From the NCBI GenBank assembly GCA_016285615.1, contig JAEERB010000016.1, positions 1-26,480 of the forward strand: a stretch of DNA of 26,480 bases. Direction: 5' to 3'. The first letter of the stretch is position 1; each line of letters begins with the position of its first letter. The notes beneath the pieces are model-generated. The model did not search any database. It was not told where the DNA came from and worked only from the letters and a program-made list of their open reading frames with translations. This document shows positions 7,946 through 15,455 of the stretch, piece by piece. The position numbers were made by a program, and so were the translations under genes. This DNA is from Bacteroidales bacterium. GTDB taxonomy: Bacteria; Bacteroidota; Bacteroidia; Bacteroidales; WCHB1-69.

Positions 7946-9022
7946 ATGAATAACAGTACCATTCTTGCCATTAACCCAGGTTCTACTTCAACTAAAATCG
8001 CCGTTTATGAGGGCGAGGAACAGAAATTCGTTCAGAATATTCGCCACTCTCTTGAAGATTTGGCGGCGTTTAAGACTATTGCCGACCAGTACGAATATAG
8101 GTATAAAGTAATTTTAGAGGTGTTGAAAGAAAATGGTGTGGACATCTCTTCCATAGATATTGTTATCGGCCGTGGCGGTCTGATTAAACCAGTATCTTCG
8201 GGCGTTTACCGCATCAATGATTTGATGAAGGAACACATGCGTATAGGTCTTGCTGGAAAGCACGCCTGCAACTTGGGCGGCCTCATCGCTGATAGTATCG
8301 CCCGCACCATCGGTCTGGATGCGGCTTACATTGCTGACCCAGGTGTTGTGGATGAATTGTCGGATGTGGCTCGTATCGCCGGTCATCCCCTGTTTAAGCG
8401 TACCACCATCTTCCACGCGCTGAACCAGAAGGCAATCGCCCGTATCTACGCGCGTAGCATCAATAAGAAATATGAGGATTTGAATCTGATTATCGCCCAC
8501 ATGGGTGGCGGCATCAGCATCGGTGCCCACGAAAAAGGATGGGTTATCGATGTGAACCAGGCCCTGACAGGTGAGGGCCCGTTCTCACCTGAACGTTCAG
8601 GAACTTTGCCGATGGGACAGTTGGTAAAACTTTGTTTTAGTGGCGAATACACTGAAGAGGAAGTGATGAAGATGATTGCGGGTAAAGGCGGCTATGTGGC
8701 CTATTTCGGCACCAATGATGCTTACGAAATTGAGAAACGCGCCAAAGCCGGTGACCCGAAAGCCGAATTGCTGGAAGAAGCTATGGCTTATCAGATATCG
8801 AAATATATCGGCGAATGTGCCGTGGTGCTCAAAGGCAAGGTGGATGCCATCCTGCTGACAGGCGGTATCGCTTACGGCAAGCCCATCGTAGAACGTATCA
8901 AAAGGTATGTTGACTGGATTGCTCCGGTGTCCGTTTATCCTGGTGAAGACGAGATGGGCGCGCTGGCCATGAATGCCCTCATGGTGCTGAAAGGCCAGAT
9001 GGAAGTGAAAGAGTACAAATAA
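7946..9022 (+). CDS. buk: Butyrate kinase
   Basis: Transfers phosphate from butyryl phosphate to ADP, giving ATP and butyrate, the final step of the ptb-buk branch of fermentation. The 358-residue protein belongs to the acetokinase family of ASKHA kinases. It has the N-terminal phosphate-binding motif INPGSTSTKIAVYE (about residues 9-22), HMGGGISIGAH (about 186-196), a GRGG motif (about 74-77), and the adenosine motif LLTGGIAYGKP near residue 305. Length and motifs fit Buk rather than acetate kinase, which is about 400 residues. Branched-chain substrates such as isobutyrate are also handled by some family members. The gene leads a plus-strand cluster with nadK (24 bp downstream) and purE. Confidence 0.95.
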   Translation: MNNSTILAINPGSTSTKIAVYEGEEQKFVQNIRHSLEDLAAFKTIADQYEYRYKVILEVLKENGVDISSIDIVIGRGGLIKPVSSGVYRINDLMKEHMRIGLAGKHACNLGGLIADSIARTIGLDAAYIADPGVVDELSDVARIAGHPLFKRTTIFHALNQKAIARIYARSINKKYEDLNLIIAHMGGGISIGAHEKGWVIDVNQALTGEGPFSPERSGTLPMGQLVKLCFSGEYTEEEVMKMIAGKGGYVAYFGTNDAYEIEKRAKAGDPKAELLEEAMAYQISKYIGECAVVLKGKVDAILLTGGIAYGKPIVERIKRYVDWIAPVSVYPGEDEMGALAMNALMVLKGQMEVKEYK

Positions 9023-9046
9023 TCAATTCTTTGCCGTTTTTCTGCA

Positions 9047-9934
9047 ATGAAAATAGCGGTTTATAGCAAGCAGTACGATGCCGACACCCTTTCGTTTATC
9101 GGGAAGGTGATGAATTCTATGCGCTTGCGACAGGTCGAGGTTTATGTATATGCCGACTTGCTACCGCTGTTCGACAAATCTTGTGTCGACGTAATTAGCG
9201 GACAGTTTGGCGACAAAGCTGAGCTGTTGCACTGCCAAATCGACTATCTCTTCTCGTTCGGTGGCGATGGCACTTTCTTGGGCGCTGCCGGCATCGTGGC
9301 CGACTCAAACATTCCCATCGTGGGTGTCAATACCGGCCGCATCGGCTTTTTGACCAACATCAGCAAGGATCGTTTTGACGAGTACTTCGACAAGTTGCTG
9401 CAAGGCGACTTCCACATTGAGGAACGTTCGTTGCTCCATCTCGAAAGCAGTGTGCCTCTCGACCTGAAGTCGCAGTTTGCCTTGAATGATGTGACGGTAA
9501 GACCTACGGAGCAGGATTCGATGAACTCGGTGAAATTGTGGGTGGATGGCGAGTTGGTCAACACTTATTGGGCTGATGGTCTGATAATTGCGACGGCTAC
9601 AGGTTCTACGGCCTACTCGTTGAGTTGCGGTGGCCCCATTCTTCTGCCTTCCGCAGGTGTATGGACAGTGACTCCCGTGGCATCACATACTCTGGCAGTA
9701 CGCCCCATCGTTATCCCCGACACCTCCATCGTCCGCCTGGAAGTGGAGAGTCGTTGTGGCTCGTTCCTGCTCTCTGTCGATTCGGGCAAGACGATTGTGA
9801 CCAATCCCGTGAGCATCACGCTCTCTAAGGAAAAATTCACCATCAAGACCTTGCGCTTCTCGTCGCAGTCGTTCTTCTCGGTCATCCGCGAGAAGTTGCT
9901 CTGGGGCGTGGATGTGCGCAATTTGCAAAAATGA
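9047..9934 (+). CDS. nadK: NAD kinase
   Basis: Phosphorylates NAD to NADP and is the only route to NADP in most bacteria. The 295-residue protein shows the GGDGTFLGAAGIV motif (about residues 70-82) that binds the phosphate donor. It also has NTGRIGFLTNI (about 95-105), NDVTVRP, and the glycine-rich ATATGSTAYSLSCGGPI stretch of the NAD site (about 184-200). It is a cytoplasmic enzyme of normal length. The gene follows buk by 24 bp and precedes purE by 28 bp, which suggests one transcript, though the products act in different pathways. Confidence 0.96.
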   Translation: MKIAVYSKQYDADTLSFIGKVMNSMRLRQVEVYVYADLLPLFDKSCVDVISGQFGDKAELLHCQIDYLFSFGGDGTFLGAAGIVADSNIPIVGVNTGRIGFLTNISKDRFDEYFDKLLQGDFHIEERSLLHLESSVPLDLKSQFALNDVTVRPTEQDSMNSVKLWVDGELVNTYWADGLIIATATGSTAYSLSCGGPILLPSAGVWTVTPVASHTLAVRPIVIPDTSIVRLEVESRCGSFLLSVDSGKTIVTNPVSITLSKEKFTIKTLRFSSQSFFSVIREKLLWGVDVRNLQK

Positions 9935-9962
9935 AAAGTAATTCATTAAAAATAAAGTAGAT

Positions 9963-10439
9963 ATGAACGCATTAGTAGGAGTAATCATGGGCTCGACCAG
10001 CGACTGGAATGTCATGCAGGAGGCCTGTGCCGTACTGGAAGAGTTCGGCATCCCTTACGAGAAAGAAGTCATCAGCGGCCACCGCACGCCCGACCGCACA
10101 TTTGAATATGCCTCTACCGCTCGCGCAAGAGGACTGAAGGCCATTATCGCCGGCGCCGGCGGTGCTGCCCATTTGGCTGGCATGATGGCAGCCAAGACCA
10201 CACTTCCTATCATCGGTGTGCCCATCAAGTCGGCTGCGCTCAACGGCCTCGACTCGCTCCTCTCTATCGTGCAGATGCCTGGCGGTATTCCCGTGGCTAC
10301 GGTGGCTATTAACCAGGCCAAAAACGCCGCCCTGCTCGCCATTGAGATGATGGGTGCTTTCGATGAAAATATTGCTAAAAAACTGGAAGACTATAAAATA
10401 GCCATGCGCGACAAGGTGCTTGCCGCTGAACTGAAATAG
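9963..10439 (+). CDS. purE: N5-carboxyaminoimidazole ribonucleotide mutase (PurE class I)
   Basis: Moves the carboxyl group from N5-CAIR to give CAIR in de novo purine synthesis. The 158-residue protein has the class I PurE signatures: GSTSDWNVM near the N-terminus, [13 protein letters not shown] around residues 39-51, [19 protein letters not shown] (about 66-84) and [19 protein letters not shown] (about 94-112). The catalytic His is in the GAGGAAHL motif. Its partner PurK is not in the window. The stop lies 7 bp from the stop of the convergent YD-repeat gene, and no clear terminator is seen between them. Confidence 0.97.
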   Translation: MNALVGVIMGSTSDWNVMQEACAVLEEFGIPYEKEVISGHRTPDRTFEYASTARARGLKAIIAGAGGAAHLAGMMAAKTTLPIIGVPIKSAALNGLDSLLSIVQMPGGIPVATVAINQAKNAALLAIEMMGAFDENIAKKLEDYKIAMRDKVLAAELK

Positions 10440-10446
10440 TCGACCT

Positions 10447-11355
10447 CTACGCGTAATACTCGCGCTCGTACTGCGTCTCGCTCAGCACGCGCAATTCGTT
10501 GTTGTCAACCTCATCGCGGATGTAGCGCGTTATCAGGTCGATGTCGTCCTGCTCGTTGTAGTGGTAGGTCGTTTTCGACAATACATTGCCATCCTTATCT
10601 GTCAGAGCCTCTTCCACAAGGTGTGCTCCTTCGTAGGTGTAAGTAGCCTTCTGGTATCTGTCCAAATCCTCCGTCTCGACTTCCAGCGGCTGGTCGTCAT
10701 CGTTGTATGTGTAGTAAGCCTTGGCAATCAACTCCTCGTTGTAATTGTAAACCAAGTCTTTAACCTTGTTTCCGCGCTCATCGTAAGCAAATTGGTAAGT
10801 GCGACGGTCCTTGGCAGCCACCTCATTACGAATCATTTGGCTTAAAAGACCTTTCTCATTGTATTGATTTTCAATAGCATATAATACTTCTCCGTCGTCC
10901 GAGTAGTCAATCTCCTTTGTCAGTCGTCCCTCGCTATCGTAAGCAAATTCTTTCTCTGTAAAATCAAAATCATCCTCATCGTATGAATCCTGACGCATAA
11001 GTAATCCATTCTCATACACGAACTTAGTGAGATATTCGGGTGAGCCTTCACCATAGATGTTGCCCTGACAAACCAGGTGACCTTCCTCGTCGTACTGCTG
11101 GGTGGTCTGTTGACAGAGAATCTCGTCGGCATCGTATTGCACCGAGGAAACCAGTCGGCCACGGTCGTCATATTCGTTCAAGGTGTAGCTGTCAACTTCG
11201 CCATCTTCTGAGAAATGAGTCTCCTTGGCGGCTTTTCCAGCCTCGTTGTATTCCACTTCCAATTCCTTACACTGGATGGGGGTGATGTCATCCTTGTCGA
11301 ATCCGGTTCTCTGGTACTGTGTGCTGAAGGTGGTTGTTTTTTTGATTTTGTTCAT
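10447..11355 (-). CDS. YD/RHS-like repeat protein without signal peptide
   Basis: A 302-residue acidic protein built almost entirely of short tyrosine-rich repeats of the type YDERGRLVSSVQYD, YDSEGRLTKEIDYSDDG, YNEKGLLSQMI, YDERGNKVKDLVYNYNEE and YEGAHLVEEALTDKDG. This spacing resembles YD/RHS repeats, which form extended beta sheets in wall-associated and toxin-delivery proteins. Here there is no signal peptide, no membrane segment, no RHS core-end motif and no C-terminal toxin domain, so the product appears cytoplasmic and its role is unknown. It is convergent with purE; a -7 box lies at 11407-11414. A distantly related MORN- or WG-type repeat protein is a less likely reading. Confidence 0.75.
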   Translation of the reverse strand: MNKIKKTTTFSTQYQRTGFDKDDITPIQCKELEVEYNEAGKAAKETHFSEDGEVDSYTLNEYDDRGRLVSSVQYDADEILCQQTTQQYDEEGHLVCQGNIYGEGSPEYLTKFVYENGLLMRQDSYDEDDFDFTEKEFAYDSEGRLTKEIDYSDDGEVLYAIENQYNEKGLLSQMIRNEVAAKDRRTYQFAYDERGNKVKDLVYNYNEELIAKAYYTYNDDDQPLEVETEDLDRYQKATYTYEGAHLVEEALTDKDGNVLSKTTYHYNEQDDIDLITRYIRDEVDNNELRVLSETQYEREYYA

Positions 11356-11406
11356 GATGAGGTGTCAATAAGGGTTGTAATGATGTTTTCGTAATAAAAA
11401 GTGACG

Positions 11407-11414
11407 CAAATATA
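11407..11414 (-). promoter_or_regulatory. Candidate -7 box for the YD-repeat gene
   Basis: The minus strand reads TATATTTG, an exact TAnnTTTG match, 51 bp upstream of the ATG. No TTTG is found at the usual -33 distance, so only half of the promoter is supported. Confidence 0.42.
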
Positions 11415-11445
11415 CACTTTAAAATGGTATTGCGAAAAATTAAGC

Positions 11446-11480
11446 CACAAAAAAAATCGGCTTCTTGTGGAAGCCGATTT
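11446..11480 (-). terminator. Rho-independent terminator after tRNA-Lys
   Basis: AAATCGGCTTC (11454-11464), a 5-nt loop and GAAGCCGATTT (11470-11480) form an 11-bp perfect stem. On the minus strand it is followed by eight T residues (11449-11456, overlapping the stem foot). It lies 12 bp beyond the 3' end of the tRNA, so it should end the tRNA transcript before the YD-repeat promoter. Confidence 0.88.
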
Positions 11481-11492
11481 GCTAACTCTTTG

Positions 11493-11565
11493 TGTCTCAG
11501 CTGGGATTCGAACCCAGGACCCCATCCTTAAAAGGGATGTGCTCTACCTGCTGAGCTACTGGGAC
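11493..11565 (-). tRNA. tRNA-Lys (anticodon UUU)
   Basis: The minus strand folds as a 73-nt cloverleaf: a 7-bp acceptor stem (GTCCCAG with CTGAGAC), a D arm with GCTC/GAGC, and an anticodon stem CATCC/GGATG with loop CTTTTAA, giving anticodon TTT for lysine. It has a 5-nt variable loop and a T arm CTGGG-TTCGAAT-CCCAG. The discriminator is A, and CCA is not encoded. The acceptor stem has one C-A mismatch at the 4-69 pair, which is unusual. A clean promoter lies upstream and a terminator downstream, so it is a single-gene unit. Confidence 0.95.
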
Positions 11566-11585
11566 ATCCTTTGTTTTTGAGGCTG

Positions 11586-11616
11586 CAAAAATAGTAATTT
11601 TATTCGTTTCCACAAA
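11586..11616 (-). promoter_or_regulatory. Bacteroidota-type promoter for tRNA-Lys
   Basis: On the minus strand TTTG (11613-11616), a 19-bp spacer and TATTTTTG (11586-11593) match the TTTG/TAnnTTTG consensus. The -7 box ends about 20 bp before the first base of the mature tRNA, which leaves a short 5' leader for RNase P. Confidence 0.72.
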
Positions 11617-11741
11617 CTTTATTTGAGAATTTTTGAGTTTTTTTACGCAAATCGTTGAAAAATAAGATGATAAAGTTAACGCAGAAGCGGCTTGAGTCTT
11701 ACTAAAAGGCAATGGGCCAAATGTTAAAAGTGCAATATGAA

Positions 11742-11773
11742 TTTGGCTGTGTGAGAATTATGTCTTATCTTTG
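11742..11773 (+). promoter_or_regulatory. Bacteroidota-type promoter for the outer membrane protein gene
   Basis: TTTG (11742-11745), a 20-bp spacer and TATCTTTG (11766-11773) fit the consensus. It overlaps an in-frame ATG at 11771, so that ATG cannot be the start on this transcript and the ATG at 11849 is favoured. Confidence 0.72.
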
Positions 11774-11848
11774 CCGTTTACTTGTAAAAGCATTTCGATA
11801 AAGATTGCTATTTTATTTAAAATCAAACTATTAACCAAAACGCCACCT

Positions 11849-13309
11849 ATGAAAAAATTTATTATCCTTTTGTTGGTAGTGTTGTTAAGCGGTTCTTTCA
11901 ATCAGTTGCTGGCTATTGACGAGTTGAAAGATGTGGACCAAACAGAAAAGTCTAAAGAACCTAAAGAGAAGAAAAAGAAGAAAGAGAAAGATCCCGACGG
12001 CATCCGCCGCGGCTGGACTTTCGGTATTCTGCCGAGCGTATCGTACGATGCCGACCTGGGCTTTCAGTACGGAGCACTCTCCAACATCTACTATTTCGGC
12101 GACGGTTCCACCTATCCCGAATATTTGCATTCGTTCTATGTGGAAGCCTCTTACACCACGAAAAGATATGGTGTTTTCCGCTTCTCATACGATTCCAAAT
12201 ATCTGATTCCCAACCATCGTCTGACGATTGATGCCTCTTATCTGCCCGACGCCATGTGCGACTTCTTTGGCTATAACGGCTATCAGACCGTCTATAACGA
12301 TGTGTGGCGCAACTCGAAAAAATACACCGCCGAAGATGGCTATCGCAGTCGTGCCTTCTACAAATTCAAACGCGATATATTCCGCTTCTCGGCTGATATT
12401 CAGGGAACTATCCACAATAATTGGAAGTGGAATGCGGGCATTGGCGTGTTGTGGTACAACATCGGCTCAGTCAACATCGACATGATTAACAAAGGCAAGA
12501 AGCCCGAAAAGCAGTTGCCTCACATCGACGGCCTTTACGAGAAGTTCGTCTTGTGGAATATCATCGACGAGAACGAGAAGAATGGCGGTTGGCATCCTTA
12601 CATCCATGCCGGCCTCACCTACGATAGCCGTAACAAGCAGCAGAATCCCAGCAAAGGTATCCATGCTGACGTGTTCCTCACTTACTATGCCGCTTTTGGC
12701 AAGCAGGCCAAGTTCAACGATTTGAAATTGAATGCCAATTTCCGTCATTATGTGCCTGTTTATAAAGATTATATCACATTTGCCTATCGTCTTGGCTTAC
12801 AAATCAATACTGCGGGTAACAGTCCTTTCTACTTGAACAGCTATCTGAACGCGCTCTATATGCAACGTGTGATGTACGAAGGATTGGGTGGTGGCAACTC
12901 GTTGCGCGGTGTGCTCCGTAACCGCATTCTGGCCAACGGCGTGGCTTTTGCCAATGTGGAGTTCAGATTCAAAATCTGCAAGTTTAAGATTAAGAAAGAG
13001 AATTTCTATATCGGTCTGAATCCGCTGTTCGACATCGGTATGGTGCTGCAACCATACGAGTTGGACGAGAACAAAGTGCGTGCTTCGATTGAGGAGAACG
13101 ACCCCGAGTTCGACATGAGTAAATTGGACCAATATCTCAAATTTGGCAAGGATGCCCGCATTTACCGTCCCCACATGTCGGCCGGCATCGGACTGAAAAT
13201 AGCCATGAATGAGAATTTCATCCTGTCGGTTGACTGGGCCGTGCCTTTCAACAAGCAGGACAACGCCTCAATGGCCAACCTGTATGTTAAGATTGGCTAT
13301 ATGTTTTAA
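11849..13309 (+). CDS. Outer membrane beta-barrel protein (surface antigen/BamA-barrel-like)
   Basis: A 486-residue protein with a signal peptide (MKKFIILLLVVLLSGSFN, cleaved near residue 23), a very lysine-rich linker at about residues 33-48, then a long stretch of alternating aromatic and polar residues typical of outer membrane strands. It resembles the C-terminal barrel of the D15/BamA surface antigen superfamily: GLTYDSRNKQQNPSKGIHAD near residue 255 is the family's conserved strand-turn pattern, and the chain ends with a C-terminal phenylalanine (KIGYMF). No POTRA domains are present, so it is not BamA itself. The specific role is unknown. The start was chosen because a promoter overlaps the longer frame. 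Confidence 0.82.
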   Translation: MKKFIILLLVVLLSGSFNQLLAIDELKDVDQTEKSKEPKEKKKKKEKDPDGIRRGWTFGILPSVSYDADLGFQYGALSNIYYFGDGSTYPEYLHSFYVEASYTTKRYGVFRFSYDSKYLIPNHRLTIDASYLPDAMCDFFGYNGYQTVYNDVWRNSKKYTAEDGYRSRAFYKFKRDIFRFSADIQGTIHNNWKWNAGIGVLWYNIGSVNIDMINKGKKPEKQLPHIDGLYEKFVLWNIIDENEKNGGWHPYIHAGLTYDSRNKQQNPSKGIHADVFLTYYAAFGKQAKFNDLKLNANFRHYVPVYKDYITFAYRLGLQINTAGNSPFYLNSYLNALYMQRVMYEGLGGGNSLRGVLRNRILANGVAFANVEFRFKICKFKIKKENFYIGLNPLFDIGMVLQPYELDENKVRASIEENDPEFDMSKLDQYLKFGKDARIYRPHMSAGIGLKIAMNENFILSVDWAVPFNKQDNASMANLYVKIGYMF

Positions 13310-13329
13310 CCATCTATTCCCCGAACTGT

Positions 13330-14490
13330 ATGAAGATATTAGTGGTTTTGTCGCGTGTTCCCTATCCGCTTGAGAAAGGCGACAAGTTGCGTGCCTACCA
13401 TCAAGTCCGCGTGCTCTCCCAATACTACGACATCTACCTGATTGCGCTGAACGACACGCCCCTGCACCCACAGGCTGAGGCCGAGTTGCGCCAATATTGC
13501 AAGGATATCACCATCATCCCGTTGTCGTGGCCGCAGCGACTGTGGAACATGCTGCGCTTCTTCTTCAAGGGACTGCCTATCCAGTGTGGCTATTTCTTCA
13601 ACAACAAAGCCCGACGTATCATCCTGCAGAAAATCGACGATATCCATCCCGACCATATCTACTGCCAATTTTTGCGTGTGGCCGAGTATGTGAAGAAGGT
13701 GAAGATTCCAAAAACACTTGACTATCAGGATGTTCTCTCTAAAGGGATGCAGCGTCGTTACGAAGCCGCCCCTTGGTATGCCAAGCCGTTCTTCAAGATG
13801 GAATACCGCCGCCTGCACCGTTATGAACGCGATATCTTCCCCTATTTTGACCATAAGACCATCATCACTGCTGTGGATCGCGACATGATTCCCCATTCGG
13901 AAAACGAAAAGATTGTCGTGGTGGCCAACGGGGTCGATTTTTCGAAGTATGTCTATTCGGATGCTCCCAAGCAGTACGACCTTATCTTCTCAGGCAATAT
14001 GAGCTATGCCCCCAACATTGATGCGGCCGAGTATTTGGCCAAGGAGATATTTCCGCAGCTCAAGGCGGAGTTTCCCGACTTGAAGTTGGTGCTCTGCGGC
14101 ACTAATCCCGCCCCGCGCGTGCAAGCCCTTCGCAGCAAGGATGTTATCGTTACGGGCTGGGTTGATTCGATGAGCGAATACTATGGAAAATCGAGAATCT
14201 TCATCGCGCCCATGCGTTTGGGCACAGGCTTGCAGAACAAACTGCTGGAGGCCATGGCGATGAAGTTGCCCTGCGTCACTTCCACGCTTGCTGGCCGCCC
14301 GCTGGAAGGCATCGAGGAGGGTAAGGAGGTCATCATTTGCAACAACACAACGGGTTATATAGATGCCGTGCGTCTGTTGTTGAATAATCCCGAGAAATAC
14401 GCCGAAATTTCAGAGAATGGCTATCGCTTTGTGAAAGAGCACTATAACTGGGAGGCGATGACACAAAAACTGGTGGACCTGATGCAGTGA
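13330..14490 (+). CDS. Glycosyltransferase, GT4-like
   Basis: A 386-residue cytoplasmic GT-B type glycosyltransferase. The N-terminal half has the start MKILVVLSRVPYPLEKGDKL, whose acceptor-side Gly-Asp-Lys loop resembles the sugar transferases of the TIGR03087-type (stp1) group. The C-terminal donor domain carries VVANGVDFSKY (about residues 197-207), LIFSGNMSYAPNIDAAEY (about 219-236) and the nucleotide-sugar site APMRLGTGLQNKLLEAMAMK (about 295-314), with the glutamate of the E-x7-E region conserved in type. It starts 20 bp after the outer membrane protein gene. The sugar and acceptor are unknown; no polysaccharide cluster is present around it. Confidence 0.9.
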   Translation: MKILVVLSRVPYPLEKGDKLRAYHQVRVLSQYYDIYLIALNDTPLHPQAEAELRQYCKDITIIPLSWPQRLWNMLRFFFKGLPIQCGYFFNNKARRIILQKIDDIHPDHIYCQFLRVAEYVKKVKIPKTLDYQDVLSKGMQRRYEAAPWYAKPFFKMEYRRLHRYERDIFPYFDHKTIITAVDRDMIPHSENEKIVVVANGVDFSKYVYSDAPKQYDLIFSGNMSYAPNIDAAEYLAKEIFPQLKAEFPDLKLVLCGTNPAPRVQALRSKDVIVTGWVDSMSEYYGKSRIFIAPMRLGTGLQNKLLEAMAMKLPCVTSTLAGRPLEGIEEGKEVIICNNTTGYIDAVRLLLNNPEKYAEISENGYRFVKEHYNWEAMTQKLVDLMQ

Positions 14491-14511
14491 CGAACATCGA
14501 ACTTTTTTGTG

Positions 14512-14519
14512 TAAGTTTG
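14512..14519 (+). promoter_or_regulatory. Candidate -7 box before the small TPR-like gene
   Basis: TAAGTTTG matches TAnnTTTG and lies 20 bp before the ATG at 14540, in the short gap after the glycosyltransferase gene. There is no TTTG at the usual -33 distance. It may give extra expression of the TPR-secG-rsmA group. Confidence 0.35.
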
Positions 14520-14539
14520 CAATCCTAAAAAAACGAAAC

Positions 14540-15139
14540 ATGGATAAGGCCTCTTTTTCCGACTATGTGGTGTCAATGCCCGCTGCCGACGAGCGATTAT
14601 TGGCGGAGTTGGCAGAGTGCCACGCCGCCTATCCGGCCGCATCAGCGGTTTCGTTTTTGTATGTGCGTATGCTCAAGCAGTTGCGCCCCGAGCAATACGA
14701 GCAGGAAAAGAAGAAATTGCTGCTCTCCATTGCCAATCGTCCCGTTTTGCAGCAAACATTGCTGACGGTGCCTGCCGTTGAGGAGTTGCCGACGGCAGAG
14801 ATTGAGCAGCCAACAGCAGCCGTCGCATCGGCGGCCGCGGACGAGGAACACGAGTTGCTGGATGAGTTGATTGACAAGTTCGGCACCAATGCGCCTAAGA
14901 TCAAGACTGTGCCTGATAAGCCGGAGGCAACCGTCAATTACGGAAAGGACAGTTGTGTGGAGAATCCCGAGCTGATTTCGGAGACGCTGGCCCTCATTTT
15001 CGCCCAGCAGGGCTACTACGGCAAAGCCATCAAAATCTATAAAAAATTGTGTTTGCAAAATCCCGAAAAAAGTTGTTATTTTGCAGCCCAAATTGATAAG
15101 CTTAAAGAAGAAAGAAATAATAATAACAAAACCGAATAA
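14540..15139 (+). CDS. Small TPR-like conserved protein upstream of secG
   Basis: A 199-residue soluble protein. The frame is open from 14507, but the ATG at 14540 follows an A-rich leader, and the earlier start lies before the candidate -7 box. The N-terminal helical region (residues 1-75) is followed by an Ala/Glu/Pro-rich flexible stretch (about 78-115). The C-terminal unit ETLALIFAQQGYYGKAIKIY-KKLCLQNPEK (about 153-182) has the form of a single TPR motif. No signal peptide or membrane segment. The gene stops 2 bp before secG. Function is not known; the TPR suggests a protein-binding role. Confidence 0.8.
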   Translation: MDKASFSDYVVSMPAADERLLAELAECHAAYPAASAVSFLYVRMLKQLRPEQYEQEKKKLLLSIANRPVLQQTLLTVPAVEELPTAEIEQPTAAVASAAADEEHELLDELIDKFGTNAPKIKTVPDKPEATVNYGKDSCVENPELISETLALIFAQQGYYGKAIKIYKKLCLQNPEKSCYFAAQIDKLKEERNNNNKTE

Positions 15140-15141
15140 AA

Positions 15142-15426
15142 ATGTTGACATTTCTCGTTGTTGTAATCATCTTAATCAGCTTCGTGCTGGCATTTTTCGT
15201 ATTAATCCAGAACTCTAAAGGCGGCGGCTTGGCCTCCAATTTTGCATCTTCAAACCAGATTATGGGCGTGCGCAAAACTGCCGACTTTTTGGAAAAAGCT
15301 ACCTGGACCTTGGCAGCCGTGATTATGGTTCTCTGCCTGGCTTGCGCTTTCATTACCAAGTCGGAAATGAAGAAAGAACTTCCTGCTGCTCAAGAAACTA
15401 CCCAAACAACTGGCGACGAAGAATAA
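15142..15426 (+). CDS. secG: Preprotein translocase subunit SecG
   Basis: Small inner-membrane subunit of the SecYEG channel that assists protein export. The 94-residue product has the family layout: a first membrane helix (about residues 3-22), the conserved cytoplasmic loop QNSKGGGLASNFASSNQIMG (about 24-43), and a second helix (about 53-72) ending in a charged tail. It starts 2 bp after the preceding TPR-like gene and is followed 29 bp later by a secreted TPR gene. The tail is longer and more acidic than in E. coli SecG, which is common in Bacteroidota. Confidence 0.95.
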   Translation: MLTFLVVVIILISFVLAFFVLIQNSKGGGLASNFASSNQIMGVRKTADFLEKATWTLAAVIMVLCLACAFITKSEMKKELPAAQETTQTTGDEE

Positions 15427-15455
15427 TACTGACTACAGTCTTATTGTCATCGCAG

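Noticed and set aside
11497..11712. A 71-codon minus-strand frame ending in VAQQVEHIPFKDGVLGSNPS
   Set aside because: Its C-terminal part is a translation of the tRNA-Lys gene, a well-known artefact, and its N-terminal part crosses the tRNA promoter.
11771..11848. Longer N-terminus of the outer membrane protein
   Set aside because: It overlaps the -7 box and hides a standard signal peptide that begins at 11849.
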